Source: JBGUVL01 sp964370395 (GTDB taxonomy: Bacteria > Bacillota_I > Bacilli_A > Erysipelotrichales > Erysipelotrichaceae). Taken from it: DNA of 26,912 nt. Location of the stretch: the NCBI GenBank assembly GCA_964370395.1, contig CAYJIZ010000025.1, forward strand, positions 1-26,912, written 5' to 3'. This document shows positions 1 through 6,064 of this stretch, piece by piece. The position numbers were made by a program, and so were the translations under genes. Position 1 is the first letter of the stretch; each line of letters begins with the position of its first letter. The notes below the pieces were generated by a model. It did no database searches and was not told where the DNA came from. It worked only from the letters and a program-made list of their open reading frames with translations.

Positions 1-776
1 TCACATACACTGTGTGCATGAGGAATTAATTTTGCATCACTATCTGCCATTGCAACGGCTATTTCACATGCATGAAACATATCGATATCGTTACTCCCAT
101 TGCCAAAGCACATACTTTCTTCTTTTTTTAATGAGAAGTAATCCAGTACTCTTTTCACTGCACTTCCCTTATCGCATCCTACCTTAACAAGTTCATAGTA
201 TGTCACATCACCCCATGGACTTTGTTGTACGACTTTCGCATTGCTTATGTGCTTTTGAAGCTGTGAAAACTGTTCCTCATCACACCACACACATATTTTA
301 TGAATGCCAGCTTGCTTTTCATCCAATTGCTCCATATTGCTTTGATAAACAATCTTCTCATTTTCTTGGTAGTACTGTTTCTCTTCTAGACTCATCTCAG
401 CAATGTACTTGCGATTCATACTTAGAAAGATTTCTTCTGCTTGCTCATTCATAAAAATCGTTTCATTGTCCTCCAGCGCTAGTGCACAAGCAAGTCGCTT
501 CCCTACCTTCAAAAACTGAGCGACTTCCTCTTTATTAAAATGATCATTGTATACCACTTCATTTGCTAGTTGGATGTAGTTACCTCCTCCTGCAATTACA
601 TTTTCAATCGGCAATTGCATTACGTCTTCTTGAATCGTTCCCATACTTCTACCAGTGCACAAACACAACCTAATATTGTTTTGTTTACAAGTATCGATCA
701 CCTCATGAATACTGTTTGGAATTTGTCCTAATTCATCCTTTAGCGTTCCATCTACATCAATAAATAGTATCTTCAT
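1..776 (-). CDS. Cof-type HAD-superfamily phosphatase, 3' end cut by window
   Basis: The frame is open from an ATG at 774-776 to the window edge, giving about 258 residues, close to the usual ~265 of Cof/YidA-type phosphatases, so only a few C-terminal residues are missing. Visible HAD motifs are motif I FIDVDGT (nucleophile Asp7, acid/base Asp9), motif II LCTGRS, a Lys-containing motif III (GCDKGSAVKR) and motif IV CFGNGSNDIDMF; the usual GDGxND is GNGSND here. The family dephosphorylates sugar phosphates or other small phosphorylated metabolites in the cytoplasm; the substrate cannot be read from sequence. The SD AGAGGTGA lies upstream of the ATG. A weak promoter (TTGTAA, 17 nt, TACGAT) may overlap the terminator just upstream. 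It follows two RpiR regulators on the same strand, which would fit phosphosugar metabolism, but that link is only positional. Confidence 0.9.
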   Translation of the reverse strand, partial: MKILFIDVDGTLKDELGQIPNSIHEVIDTCKQNNIRLCLCTGRSMGTIQEDVMQLPIENVIAGGGNYIQLANEVVYNDHFNKEEVAQFLKVGKRLACALALEDNETIFMNEQAEEIFLSMNRKYIAEMSLEEKQYYQENEKIVYQSNMEQLDEKQAGIHKICVWCDEEQFSQLQKHISNAKVVQQSPWGDVTYYELVKVGCDKGSAVKRVLDYFSLKKEESMCFGNGSNDIDMFHACEIAVAMADSDAKLIPHAHSVC

Positions 777-821
777 TTTCGCTTATCACCTCTTTGCATC
801 CTCATCGTAACGTAAAATGAA

Positions 822-846
822 AAGGCTTACAATAGCTGTAAGCCTT
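822..846 (-). terminator. Hairpin between RpiR gene and HAD gene
   Basis: A perfect 9-bp stem (aaggcttac at 822-830, gtaagcctt at 838-846) with a 7-nt loop. On the minus strand the stem is followed by TTCATTTTA, a modest U-rich tail. It lies between the stop of the upstream RpiR-type gene and the HAD gene, so it probably ends or attenuates the regulator transcript. Confidence 0.6.
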
Positions 847-881
847 CTATCAAATCGGTTCGTTGTTTGTCTTTAATTTCA

Positions 882-1637
882 CTAAATGAAATTATGTTCA
901 ACCTCGTATTGGTACTGAATAATAAGAAGTTCCATCAACAAAAAGAAGGGGGTAATAGAAGCAAACTGCAACTGTTGGTACATTGGTAATTCCAAAGCAG
1001 AAGCGTAAATATTATAATCGCAATACTGCGCTAATTCATTTGCCATCATCTTTGTTATGGATAACGTTTTTACTTTCGCAATTCTTAACTTCTTGGCAAG
1101 TGTGACAACACTATTGTTTTCCCCTTCAAAGGAAAAGATAAAAACCATATCTCGCTCACTCGCTAATGTTGCCAGTTGTTGCATCATATCATGTCCATGC
1201 ACATAGTACACTTTTTTATGCAAAGGCAAAAACATCCGTTTGCACTCACTTGCTACTTTTGACATTGCAAAACCATCAGCAAATATCAAAATTTTTTCCG
1301 CCTTATTTATTTCTTGAAACAATTGTTTGTCAATTTGCTCCATTAAACGTATCACATTATGGTAATTATCAATTACCATTTTTTTATTATCAAAATTGAT
1401 CTGTTTTTCACTCATTCGCTCTATTCGAATCATCGACTTAATTTCTTTGTATCCCTTTAACTTTATTTTTTGCGCAAAACGAGTAAGCGCACTTTGCGAA
1501 ACGTGAATTAACTGCGCAAATTGTTGTATTGTTAATTCTTCGCACTTTGTTTTCGATTGTAAGATACAATTCGCAATGTATTCGTCTACTTCATTAAACA
1601 GATGAAAATGCTCATTGATTCGTTTTTCTAGTTCCAC
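882..1637 (-). CDS. MurR/RpiR-family transcriptional regulator (HTH + SIS)
   Basis: This 251-residue protein has the two-domain RpiR layout. An N-terminal helix-turn-helix (about 30-75, core FAQLIHVSQSALTRFAQK) is followed by a SIS phosphosugar-binding fold (about 110-240; FADGFAMSKVASECKR and the Ser/Gly-rich VFIFSFEGENNS). Such proteins usually sense phosphorylated sugars or amino sugars and repress or activate the matching catabolic genes. The start is GTG at 1635-1637, supported by AGGAGG 6 nt upstream. The first 26 bp lie inside the preceding RpiR gene, so the two are very likely translated from one mRNA. No sugar-catabolic genes are adjacent, so the target is unknown. The SIS core is not the canonical S-x-S-G-x-T and may bind an atypical ligand. 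Confidence 0.88.
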   Translation of the reverse strand: MELEKRINEHFHLFNEVDEYIANCILQSKTKCEELTIQQFAQLIHVSQSALTRFAQKIKLKGYKEIKSMIRIERMSEKQINFDNKKMVIDNYHNVIRLMEQIDKQLFQEINKAEKILIFADGFAMSKVASECKRMFLPLHKKVYYVHGHDMMQQLATLASERDMVFIFSFEGENNSVVTLAKKLRIAKVKTLSITKMMANELAQYCDYNIYASALELPMYQQLQFASITPFFLLMELLIIQYQYEVEHNFI

Positions 1638-2379
1638 AGCGCACCTCCTGTTGATAGTTTAAATAACTTACAAATAAAATATCAATCAACATATAAAATC
1701 CTGCTACAAGTTCATACCCATTTTGTGTAGCAATCATGTTTGTTGTAACATGCATATTATGATCACACATACGTGCGATGGTATTGTTTTGCAAACGTGT
1801 CATAGATAGGGTTCTCACCTGCTTTGCCTTCATTAACTCAATCACTTGAATCCCCGCTTTGGTTTCTCCTGACAAAGAAATAATAAGAAAGAGATCCTTT
1901 GGTTGCATCGTTGCTAATACCATCTCTGCTTCTCCATAATCAAACACTTCAATGACACACTTTTCCACAAAAGCAAAGGTACGTTTGCATTCCGCAGCAA
2001 TCGTTTTTTGTTCGTTTCCTGTTCCATATACATAAATCGTATCGCACTCGTCGATAAGCTTACAAATCGCTTCTAAGGATACTTTTTCAATGGCATCAAC
2101 CATACCGTGATAAATCTCACAAACATTCGCAAACGAAATACTTTGCGAAGCGATCGTTTCTTCACTTTCTTGTAGAATCATCTGCAAATCAAAAATGGTA
2201 GACAACCCAAGTTTTTGTGCAACACGTAATAATGTCGTTCTTGAAACATGACAAAAGGCAGCCAATGATTGGCTGTTCATCGTTTTGATTTCTTTACGGT
2301 GAAGTTTCATAAAGTGCAATAATGTTTGGTCACTTTCATTTAAAACGTCACACGCATTCATTAATTGTTCTAGTTTCAT
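1612..2379 (-). CDS. MurR/RpiR-family transcriptional regulator (HTH + SIS), first of pair
   Basis: A 255-residue RpiR-type regulator with an N-terminal HTH (about 35-75, LAAFCHVSRTTLLRVAQKLG) and a C-terminal SIS domain (about 110-240). The SIS domain has IYVYGTGNEQKTIAAECKR and the phosphosugar-loop motif LIISLSGET, which is closer to the family norm than in its downstream neighbour. The ATG at 2377-2379 has GGAG 7 nt upstream, and an extended -10 promoter lies about 30 bp further up. It overlaps the next RpiR gene by 26 bp. The two proteins share architecture and several motifs but have diverged strongly, which suggests an old tandem duplication and possibly a heteromeric pair (inference). 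Confidence 0.9.
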   Translation of the reverse strand: MKLEQLMNACDVLNESDQTLLHFMKLHRKEIKTMNSQSLAAFCHVSRTTLLRVAQKLGLSTIFDLQMILQESEETIASQSISFANVCEIYHGMVDAIEKVSLEAICKLIDECDTIYVYGTGNEQKTIAAECKRTFAFVEKCVIEVFDYGEAEMVLATMQPKDLFLIISLSGETKAGIQVIELMKAKQVRTLSMTRLQNNTIARMCDHNMHVTTNMIATQNGYELVAGFYMLIDILFVSYLNYQQEVRCGTRKTNQ

Positions 2380-2408
2380 CGCCTAACTCCAAGTTATTAA
2401 TTATCCAT

Positions 2409-2417
2409 ATTATACCA
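2409..2417 (-). promoter_or_regulatory. Extended -10 promoter for the RpiR pair
   Basis: On the minus strand TGGTATAAT forms an extended -10 (TGN plus perfect TATAAT), ending about 30 bp before the first RpiR start codon. No good -35 is present at 17 nt, which is usual for extended -10 promoters. Confidence 0.55.
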
Positions 2418-2470
2418 TTTATTAAAACAGTTAAATATACTTATCTACGATTAAATCGCAATAAACTCAC

Positions 2471-2496
2471 AAAAAAAGAGCAAACTTAGTTGCTCT
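2471..2496 (-). terminator. Intrinsic terminator of the ars-type operon
   Basis: On the minus strand a 7-bp stem AGAGCAA/TTGCTCT with a 6-nt loop is followed by seven Ts. The stem includes the arsC stop codon (2486-2488), so termination immediately follows the last gene. Confidence 0.85.
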
Positions 2497-2887
2497 CTTC
2501 TTTTAATTGTTTCACAAGGTTTTGCACGTTTTCATCAATTTTCGCAATGATTTCTTTAAAGAATGCATCGCTTTTTCCACTTGGATCATCCAATTGCCAA
2601 TTCGCATCGAATTCTTTTCCAATATAAGGACAGTTCACTTCGCATCCCATTGAGATTGCGATATCTGGTGTAGGAATATCAGCAAATGTTTTACTGTATT
2701 GTGTCTTTTCCATATCAATACCATATATCTCTTTCATTAAACGTAGTGCATCTTGGTTAATCTGTGGCTTTACTTCACTCCCTGTGGAGTAACTTTCAAA
2801 TACGTCACTTCCATAATACTTCCCTAATGCTTCTGCCATTTGAGAACGGCAAGAATTATGTACACAAATAAATGCTACTTTCTTCAT
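2486..2887 (-). CDS. arsC: Arsenate reductase, thioredoxin-coupled LMW-phosphatase type
   Basis: This 133-residue cytoplasmic enzyme belongs to the low-molecular-weight tyrosine-phosphatase-like arsenate reductases, which reduce As(V) to As(III). The phosphate loop CX5R is CVHNSCR (Cys8 to Arg14) followed by Ser. The resolving cysteines are in GCEVNCP (Cys82, Cys86), more closely spaced than in the S. aureus pI258 enzyme (Cys82/Cys89). The general-acid region is WQLDDPSG near residue 101. The start codon overlaps the stop of the upstream thioredoxin gene by one base (TAATG), indicating translational coupling. A dedicated thioredoxin next door fits the need for a reductant. It is the last gene of the operon. 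Confidence 0.92.
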   Translation of the reverse strand: MKKVAFICVHNSCRSQMAEALGKYYGSDVFESYSTGSEVKPQINQDALRLMKEIYGIDMEKTQYSKTFADIPTPDIAISMGCEVNCPYIGKEFDANWQLDDPSGKSDAFFKEIIAKIDENVQNLVKQLKEESN

Positions 2888-3228
2888 TACTTCACACCTT
2901 TGTTTTCTAAGATCGCTTTGATTTCTTCTTTCGTCAGTACTTTTCCAAAGCTTACTACTTCTTCGTTTACTACTAAAGCAGGCGTACTCATAACACCATA
3001 CGCTGCTATTTCATTAAAGTCATTTACATGAATCACTGGAATAGAAATACCCAATTCATACACTGCATGTTTCGCATTGGTTTCTAATGTTTCACATTTC
3101 TTGCAACCTGTACCCAGCACCTTAATTGCTACTTCCTCTAATTTTGCTTGTGCTTGGCTCATTGCTTCACTTGAACAATTTCCTCCACAACAACACTTCT
3201 TTTCTTCTTCTTTTTTAAATAGCTTCAT
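2887..3228 (-). CDS. Small thioredoxin-fold protein (TM0996/MTH895-type) with Cys-rich N terminus
   Basis: This protein has 113 residues from the ATG at 3226-3228, chosen because AGGAGG lies 7 nt upstream; a longer frame reaching 3255 would begin inside the previous gene without a good SD. The fold is a minimal thioredoxin/glutaredoxin with the redox motif GCKKCE (Cys42, Cys45) and a cis-Pro loop STPALVV. A preceding tail contains CCCGGNC (Cys12-14, Cys18), which could bind a soft metal. Relatives commonly accompany permease and arsC genes in arsenic operons, where they are thought to supply reductant or carry metalloid. It overlaps the upstream gene by 14 bp and arsC by 1 bp. Confidence 0.85.
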   Translation of the reverse strand: MKLFKKEEEKKCCCGGNCSSEAMSQAQAKLEEVAIKVLGTGCKKCETLETNAKHAVYELGISIPVIHVNDFNEIAAYGVMSTPALVVNEEVVSFGKVLTKEEIKAILENKGVK

Positions 3229-3499
3229 GTTTGTCCTCCTTTTTCTCATAGTCAAATAATGACATTACATCTAACACTTGCTCATCGTAATCACTTTGTT
3301 CAACATACATAAATTTATCTTTTAAAAAGGCATTGATAAGGTTAATAAGTTGTGACATAGCCACTTGCTTACCAAAACAGCGCAAACGCACTCCACAACA
3401 TGTACAACCACCAACACTATGCATCGTATAGTCGTATCCCGCTTCTTTAAGCAATTGGTTAATCTCTACGATCATGTTAAAATGAATCACATTTGGCAT
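3215..3499 (-). CDS. Small Cys-rich protein of unknown function in ars-type operon
   Basis: I do not recognise this 94-residue protein. It is soluble and acidic towards the C terminus, with no signal peptide or membrane segment. Its only striking motif is GGCTCCGVRLRC (Cys32, Cys34, Cys35, Cys41), a plausible soft-metal or As(III) site. It is flanked by amphipathic helices (VEINQLLKEAG before, MSQLINLINAFL after). A strong SD (AAGGAGG) precedes the ATG. It lies 14 bp after the permease gene and overlaps the thioredoxin gene by 14 bp, so it is firmly inside the operon. A metalloid-binding accessory or chaperone role is inference; a redox partner is the main alternative. Confidence 0.75.
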   Translation of the reverse strand: MPNVIHFNMIVEINQLLKEAGYDYTMHSVGGCTCCGVRLRCFGKQVAMSQLINLINAFLKDKFMYVEQSDYDEQVLDVMSLFDYEKKEDKHEAI

Positions 3500-3513
3500 A
3501 CACTACCTCCTTA

Positions 3514-4518
3514 TTACATCAATAAAAATGCAAACATATTAAATAAATATCCTACAATAATAATACCGACTGTAACAATTCCAATAAAGATAAACAATAA
3601 TTTTTTCTTAATCGCTTTGGATAACATCACCATTGATGGTAGTGACAATGTTGTAACCGCCATCATAAAGGCAAGAATCGTTCCCAATCCTGCCCCTTTC
3701 AGTAGTAGACTTTCTGCTACTGGTATCGTTCCAAAGATATCCGCATACATTGGTACACCAACTAACGTTGCCAAAGGAACAGCAAAGATGTTATCTTCTC
3801 CTAATACTTGCGCTACAAAATGCTCAGGAATCAAGTTATGAATCATCGCACCAATTCCTACACCGATAAAAATATATGGTGCTACTTTTTTGATTGTTTC
3901 CCCAACTTGTTCTTTCGCATATTGCAAACGTTCTTTTCTTGTTAATGTAGTAGAAGCAACCTGTACATGTTTCGCATGCACAATAAAATCTGCCACTTGG
4001 TCTTCTAACTTCATTTTTTCAATTAGTGTTCCTCCGATAATCGCAATGACTAAACCAATGATGACATAAGCCAATGCTACTTTCCATCCAAAGATGCTCA
4101 TCAATAATACAAGCGAACCCAAATCTACCATCGGAGAAGAGATTAGAAACGAAAACGTTACCCCTAGAGGCAATCCTGCCCCTGTAAAACCGATAAATAA
4201 GGGAATAGATGAACAACTACAAAAGGGAGTAATCGTTCCTAATAACGCTCCTGCTACATTCGCCCAAATTCCTTTGAACTTACCAATGATGTTACGGCTT
4301 CGTTCTGGTGGAAAAAAACTTTGTATATACGATATGATAAAAATTAACGTCACCAATAACACAAAAATTTTAATCACATCATAAATGAAAAAGTGAAGCA
4401 TTCCACCTACTGTTTCACTTGTGGAAAGACCAAAAGATTGAAGCATAAAACCAATCCCGTCATGCAACCATTTCATACCTAATATTTGATCTTGAATAAA
4501 TAACCATACTGTTTCCAT
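3514..4518 (-). CDS. ArsP_1/DUF318-family permease
   Basis: A 334-residue polytopic membrane protein with about eight hydrophobic segments. The family hallmark is GTITPFCSCSSIPLFIGF with two cysteines and two prolines, followed by GLPLGVTFSFLISSPM. A second half repeats the theme as VGVPMYADIFGTIPVAE. ArsP of Campylobacter exports trivalent organoarsenicals; other DUF318 members are uncharacterised permeases. Here it is the only transporter in an operon with arsR and arsC, and neither ArsB nor Acr3 is present, so it is the likely exporter of the reduced metalloid (inference). A central cytoplasmic stretch (about 165-205) is rich in charge and includes HAKHVQ. GAGGT precedes the ATG at 4516-4518. 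Confidence 0.88.
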   Translation of the reverse strand: METVWLFIQDQILGMKWLHDGIGFMLQSFGLSTSETVGGMLHFFIYDVIKIFVLLVTLIFIISYIQSFFPPERSRNIIGKFKGIWANVAGALLGTITPFCSCSSIPLFIGFTGAGLPLGVTFSFLISSPMVDLGSLVLLMSIFGWKVALAYVIIGLVIAIIGGTLIEKMKLEDQVADFIVHAKHVQVASTTLTRKERLQYAKEQVGETIKKVAPYIFIGVGIGAMIHNLIPEHFVAQVLGEDNIFAVPLATLVGVPMYADIFGTIPVAESLLLKGAGLGTILAFMMAVTTLSLPSMVMLSKAIKKKLLFIFIGIVTVGIIIVGYLFNMFAFLLM

Positions 4519-4532
4519 ACTACCTCACATTC

Positions 4533-4580
4533 ATATCTATCGATATATCATTTTAAATAATAAGTCACTTACATGACTTA
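4533..4580 (-). promoter_or_regulatory. ArsR-like half-palindrome and hairpin between arsR and permease
   Basis: Positions 4538-4545 hold TATCGATA inside catatctATCGATATatc, matching the palindromes of the arsR promoter. Just upstream on the transcript a 7-bp stem TAAGTCA/TGACTTA (4561-4567 with 4574-4580, including the arsR stop codon) is followed by TTATTATTT. The arrangement could attenuate read-through or give a second, internal ArsR binding site. The function is inferred from the pattern. Confidence 0.45.
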
Positions 4581-4880
4581 TTGACAACATCCTTTTGTAT
4601 CACAAATACTTTTTAGCGACGTTAAGTAATTTTCTAAATAACAAATTCCTTCTTGTGATAAAGAATAGTAGGACCACTTTCCATCTTTTCTTACATTTAC
4701 CACATTCGCATCGCACAAGATCTTCATATGATGTGACAGCGTAGATTGGCTTACATTTAATAACTCCAATAACTTACAAGCACATAGCTCCCCCTCTTTT
4801 AAAGATTGTAAAATCCATAATCGATTCGCATCACAAAATGCTTTAAATCGTTTTGCATCCAATTCTAATTGTCGTTCCAT
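4578..4880 (-). CDS. arsR: ArsR/SmtB-family metalloid-responsive repressor
   Basis: This 100-residue winged-helix repressor has the ArsR metal-binding signature ELCACKLLE (Cys33, Cys35) at the start of the recognition region and the HTH LLNVSQSTLSHHMKIL. A wing follows (VRKDGKWSYYSL). A C-terminal KGCCQ adds further thiols; some ArsR proteins recruit C-terminal cysteines for As(III), so this may be a third ligand (inference). As(III) or Sb(III) binding would release the operator. It is the first gene of the operon. The ATG at 4878-4880 has AGGTGA upstream, and two palindromes overlap its own promoter, as expected for autorepression. Confidence 0.93.
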   Translation of the reverse strand: MERQLELDAKRFKAFCDANRLWILQSLKEGELCACKLLELLNVSQSTLSHHMKILCDANVVNVRKDGKWSYYSLSQEGICYLENYLTSLKSICDTKGCCQ

Positions 4881-4891
4881 TCCATCACCTC

Positions 4892-4941
4892 ATATCGATG
4901 TTCTTCGATATCATAATAAAACACATATCGATATTTGTCAA
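4892..4941 (-). promoter_or_regulatory. arsR promoter with two ArsR-type operators
   Basis: On the minus strand TTGACA (4936-4941), a 17-nt spacer and TATTAT (4913-4918) form a near-consensus sigma-A promoter. The palindrome ATATCGATAT (4925-4934) fills the spacer. A perfect 7-bp inverted repeat ATATCGA/TCGATAT with a 6-nt gap (4892-4911) covers the start point. Repressor binding would block polymerase directly. The SD and start of arsR follow at once. Confidence 0.85.
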
Positions 4942-4951
4942 TGTATGCTAC

Positions 4952-4974
4952 AAAAAAAGGAGATTTCTCCTTTT
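4952..4974 (-). terminator. Intrinsic terminator after diguanylate cyclase gene
   Basis: On the minus strand AAAAGGAGA/TCTCCTTTT forms a tight hairpin followed by a run of seven Ts ending at 4952. It overlaps the stop codon of the diguanylate cyclase gene and separates it from the arsR promoter on the same strand. Confidence 0.85.
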
Positions 4975-6043
4975 ATTCGTAAACAAACACTTGATTCTTA
5001 CCAAGTTCTTTTGCTTTGTATAAAGCAATGTCCGCTTCTTTTAATTTTTCTTCATAATTTGTTAGTGCACTTTTCACATACGACAAACCTGCACTTGCAG
5101 TCACCACTTCATATTTTGATGCCTTATGATAAATTGCTAAATCCTCAATGCTCTGTATTGTTTTTTGCGCAATGCCAACGCTATCTACATCATCTTGTAG
5201 TGCAATCACACCGATGAACTCTTCTCCACCATAGCGATAAAAACGAATCGCATTGTTTTTGGATACAAGCAACAAAGCTTCTCCAACCTGTTTCAAACAA
5301 GTGTCTCCACTAATATGCCCATACGTATCATTGAATTGTTTAAAGTAATCGATATCCAACATCAAAATAGCATACGCTTCTGTTTCTGCTTTTTCTTTTG
5401 CGAGTAAATCTTCAAACAATTTACGTCGATTGTACAAACCAGTTAAAGTGTCCGTACGCTCTCTGATTAATGTTCTTCGATTCAATTCAAAATTAGTAAT
5501 TTGAGACCGACGCAGTTGTACTCCTAGCATCATCGCAATAATTACAGTAATCATCGTATTAATTAATTCATCAATAATGAATTCCTTGTCTTTGTACATG
5601 ACAATCAAAATCATATATACAATCGCAGCGATAACTTCAACCAAATTAACACGCCACCAACTATCCAAAATAACGATAGGAACTTGTATCAGCAACAACA
5701 ATACAATAACACTTGTCGTATCATGTAAAATAAATACACTCACATACGTACATATCGCTATGAGCGTGATGTAACCCACATACAATAAGAAGAGTACTGA
5801 ATGATTTCTCATCATTTTCTTTGCTGCATAGATACTTAATAATATTAATAAAATAACAAAATACGTGGCACGCATAAAATGATACGATGCTTCAAAAAAC
5901 GAAACAAAAAGCAGCAAAGAGAAACTTGTAATCCCCACCCACAATAAGCGGGATAACATCTTAGCATTTGCTTTCTCAATGTCAGCTTTGTTTTGTTTTA
6001 ATATTGTTTCATCCTCTAACCACTTTTGTTTTATTTTCTGCAT
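4973..6043 (-). CDS. Membrane-bound diguanylate cyclase (GGDEF)
   Basis: The protein has 356 residues. About six hydrophobic segments span residues 33-175, followed by a linker and a GGDEF domain (about 195-356). The active-site loop is RYGGEEF (272-276), with the metal-binding MLDIDYFKQFNDTYGH upstream, so it should make cyclic-di-GMP from two GTP at the inner face of the membrane. The position of the inhibitory I-site (RxxD) five residues before the GGEEF loop reads NNAI, so product inhibition at that site is unlikely. It starts 21 bp after the other GGDEF gene, with a weak SD (AAAGGGT), so the two are probably co-transcribed. The ligand for the membrane sensor is unknown. Confidence 0.92.
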   Translation of the reverse strand: MQKIKQKWLEDETILKQNKADIEKANAKMLSRLLWVGITSFSLLLFVSFFEASYHFMRATYFVILLILLSIYAAKKMMRNHSVLFLLYVGYITLIAICTYVSVFILHDTTSVIVLLLLIQVPIVILDSWWRVNLVEVIAAIVYMILIVMYKDKEFIIDELINTMITVIIAMMLGVQLRRSQITNFELNRRTLIRERTDTLTGLYNRRKLFEDLLAKEKAETEAYAILMLDIDYFKQFNDTYGHISGDTCLKQVGEALLLVSKNNAIRFYRYGGEEFIGVIALQDDVDSVGIAQKTIQSIEDLAIYHKASKYEVVTASAGLSYVKSALTNYEEKLKEADIALYKAKELGKNQVFVYE

Positions 6044-6064
6044 TCTATTCTACCCTTTATACTC

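Noticed and set aside
3229..3255. Nine-codon upstream extension of the thioredoxin gene
   Set aside because: It lies inside the preceding gene and lacks an SD, whereas the internal ATG at 3228 has AGGAGG.
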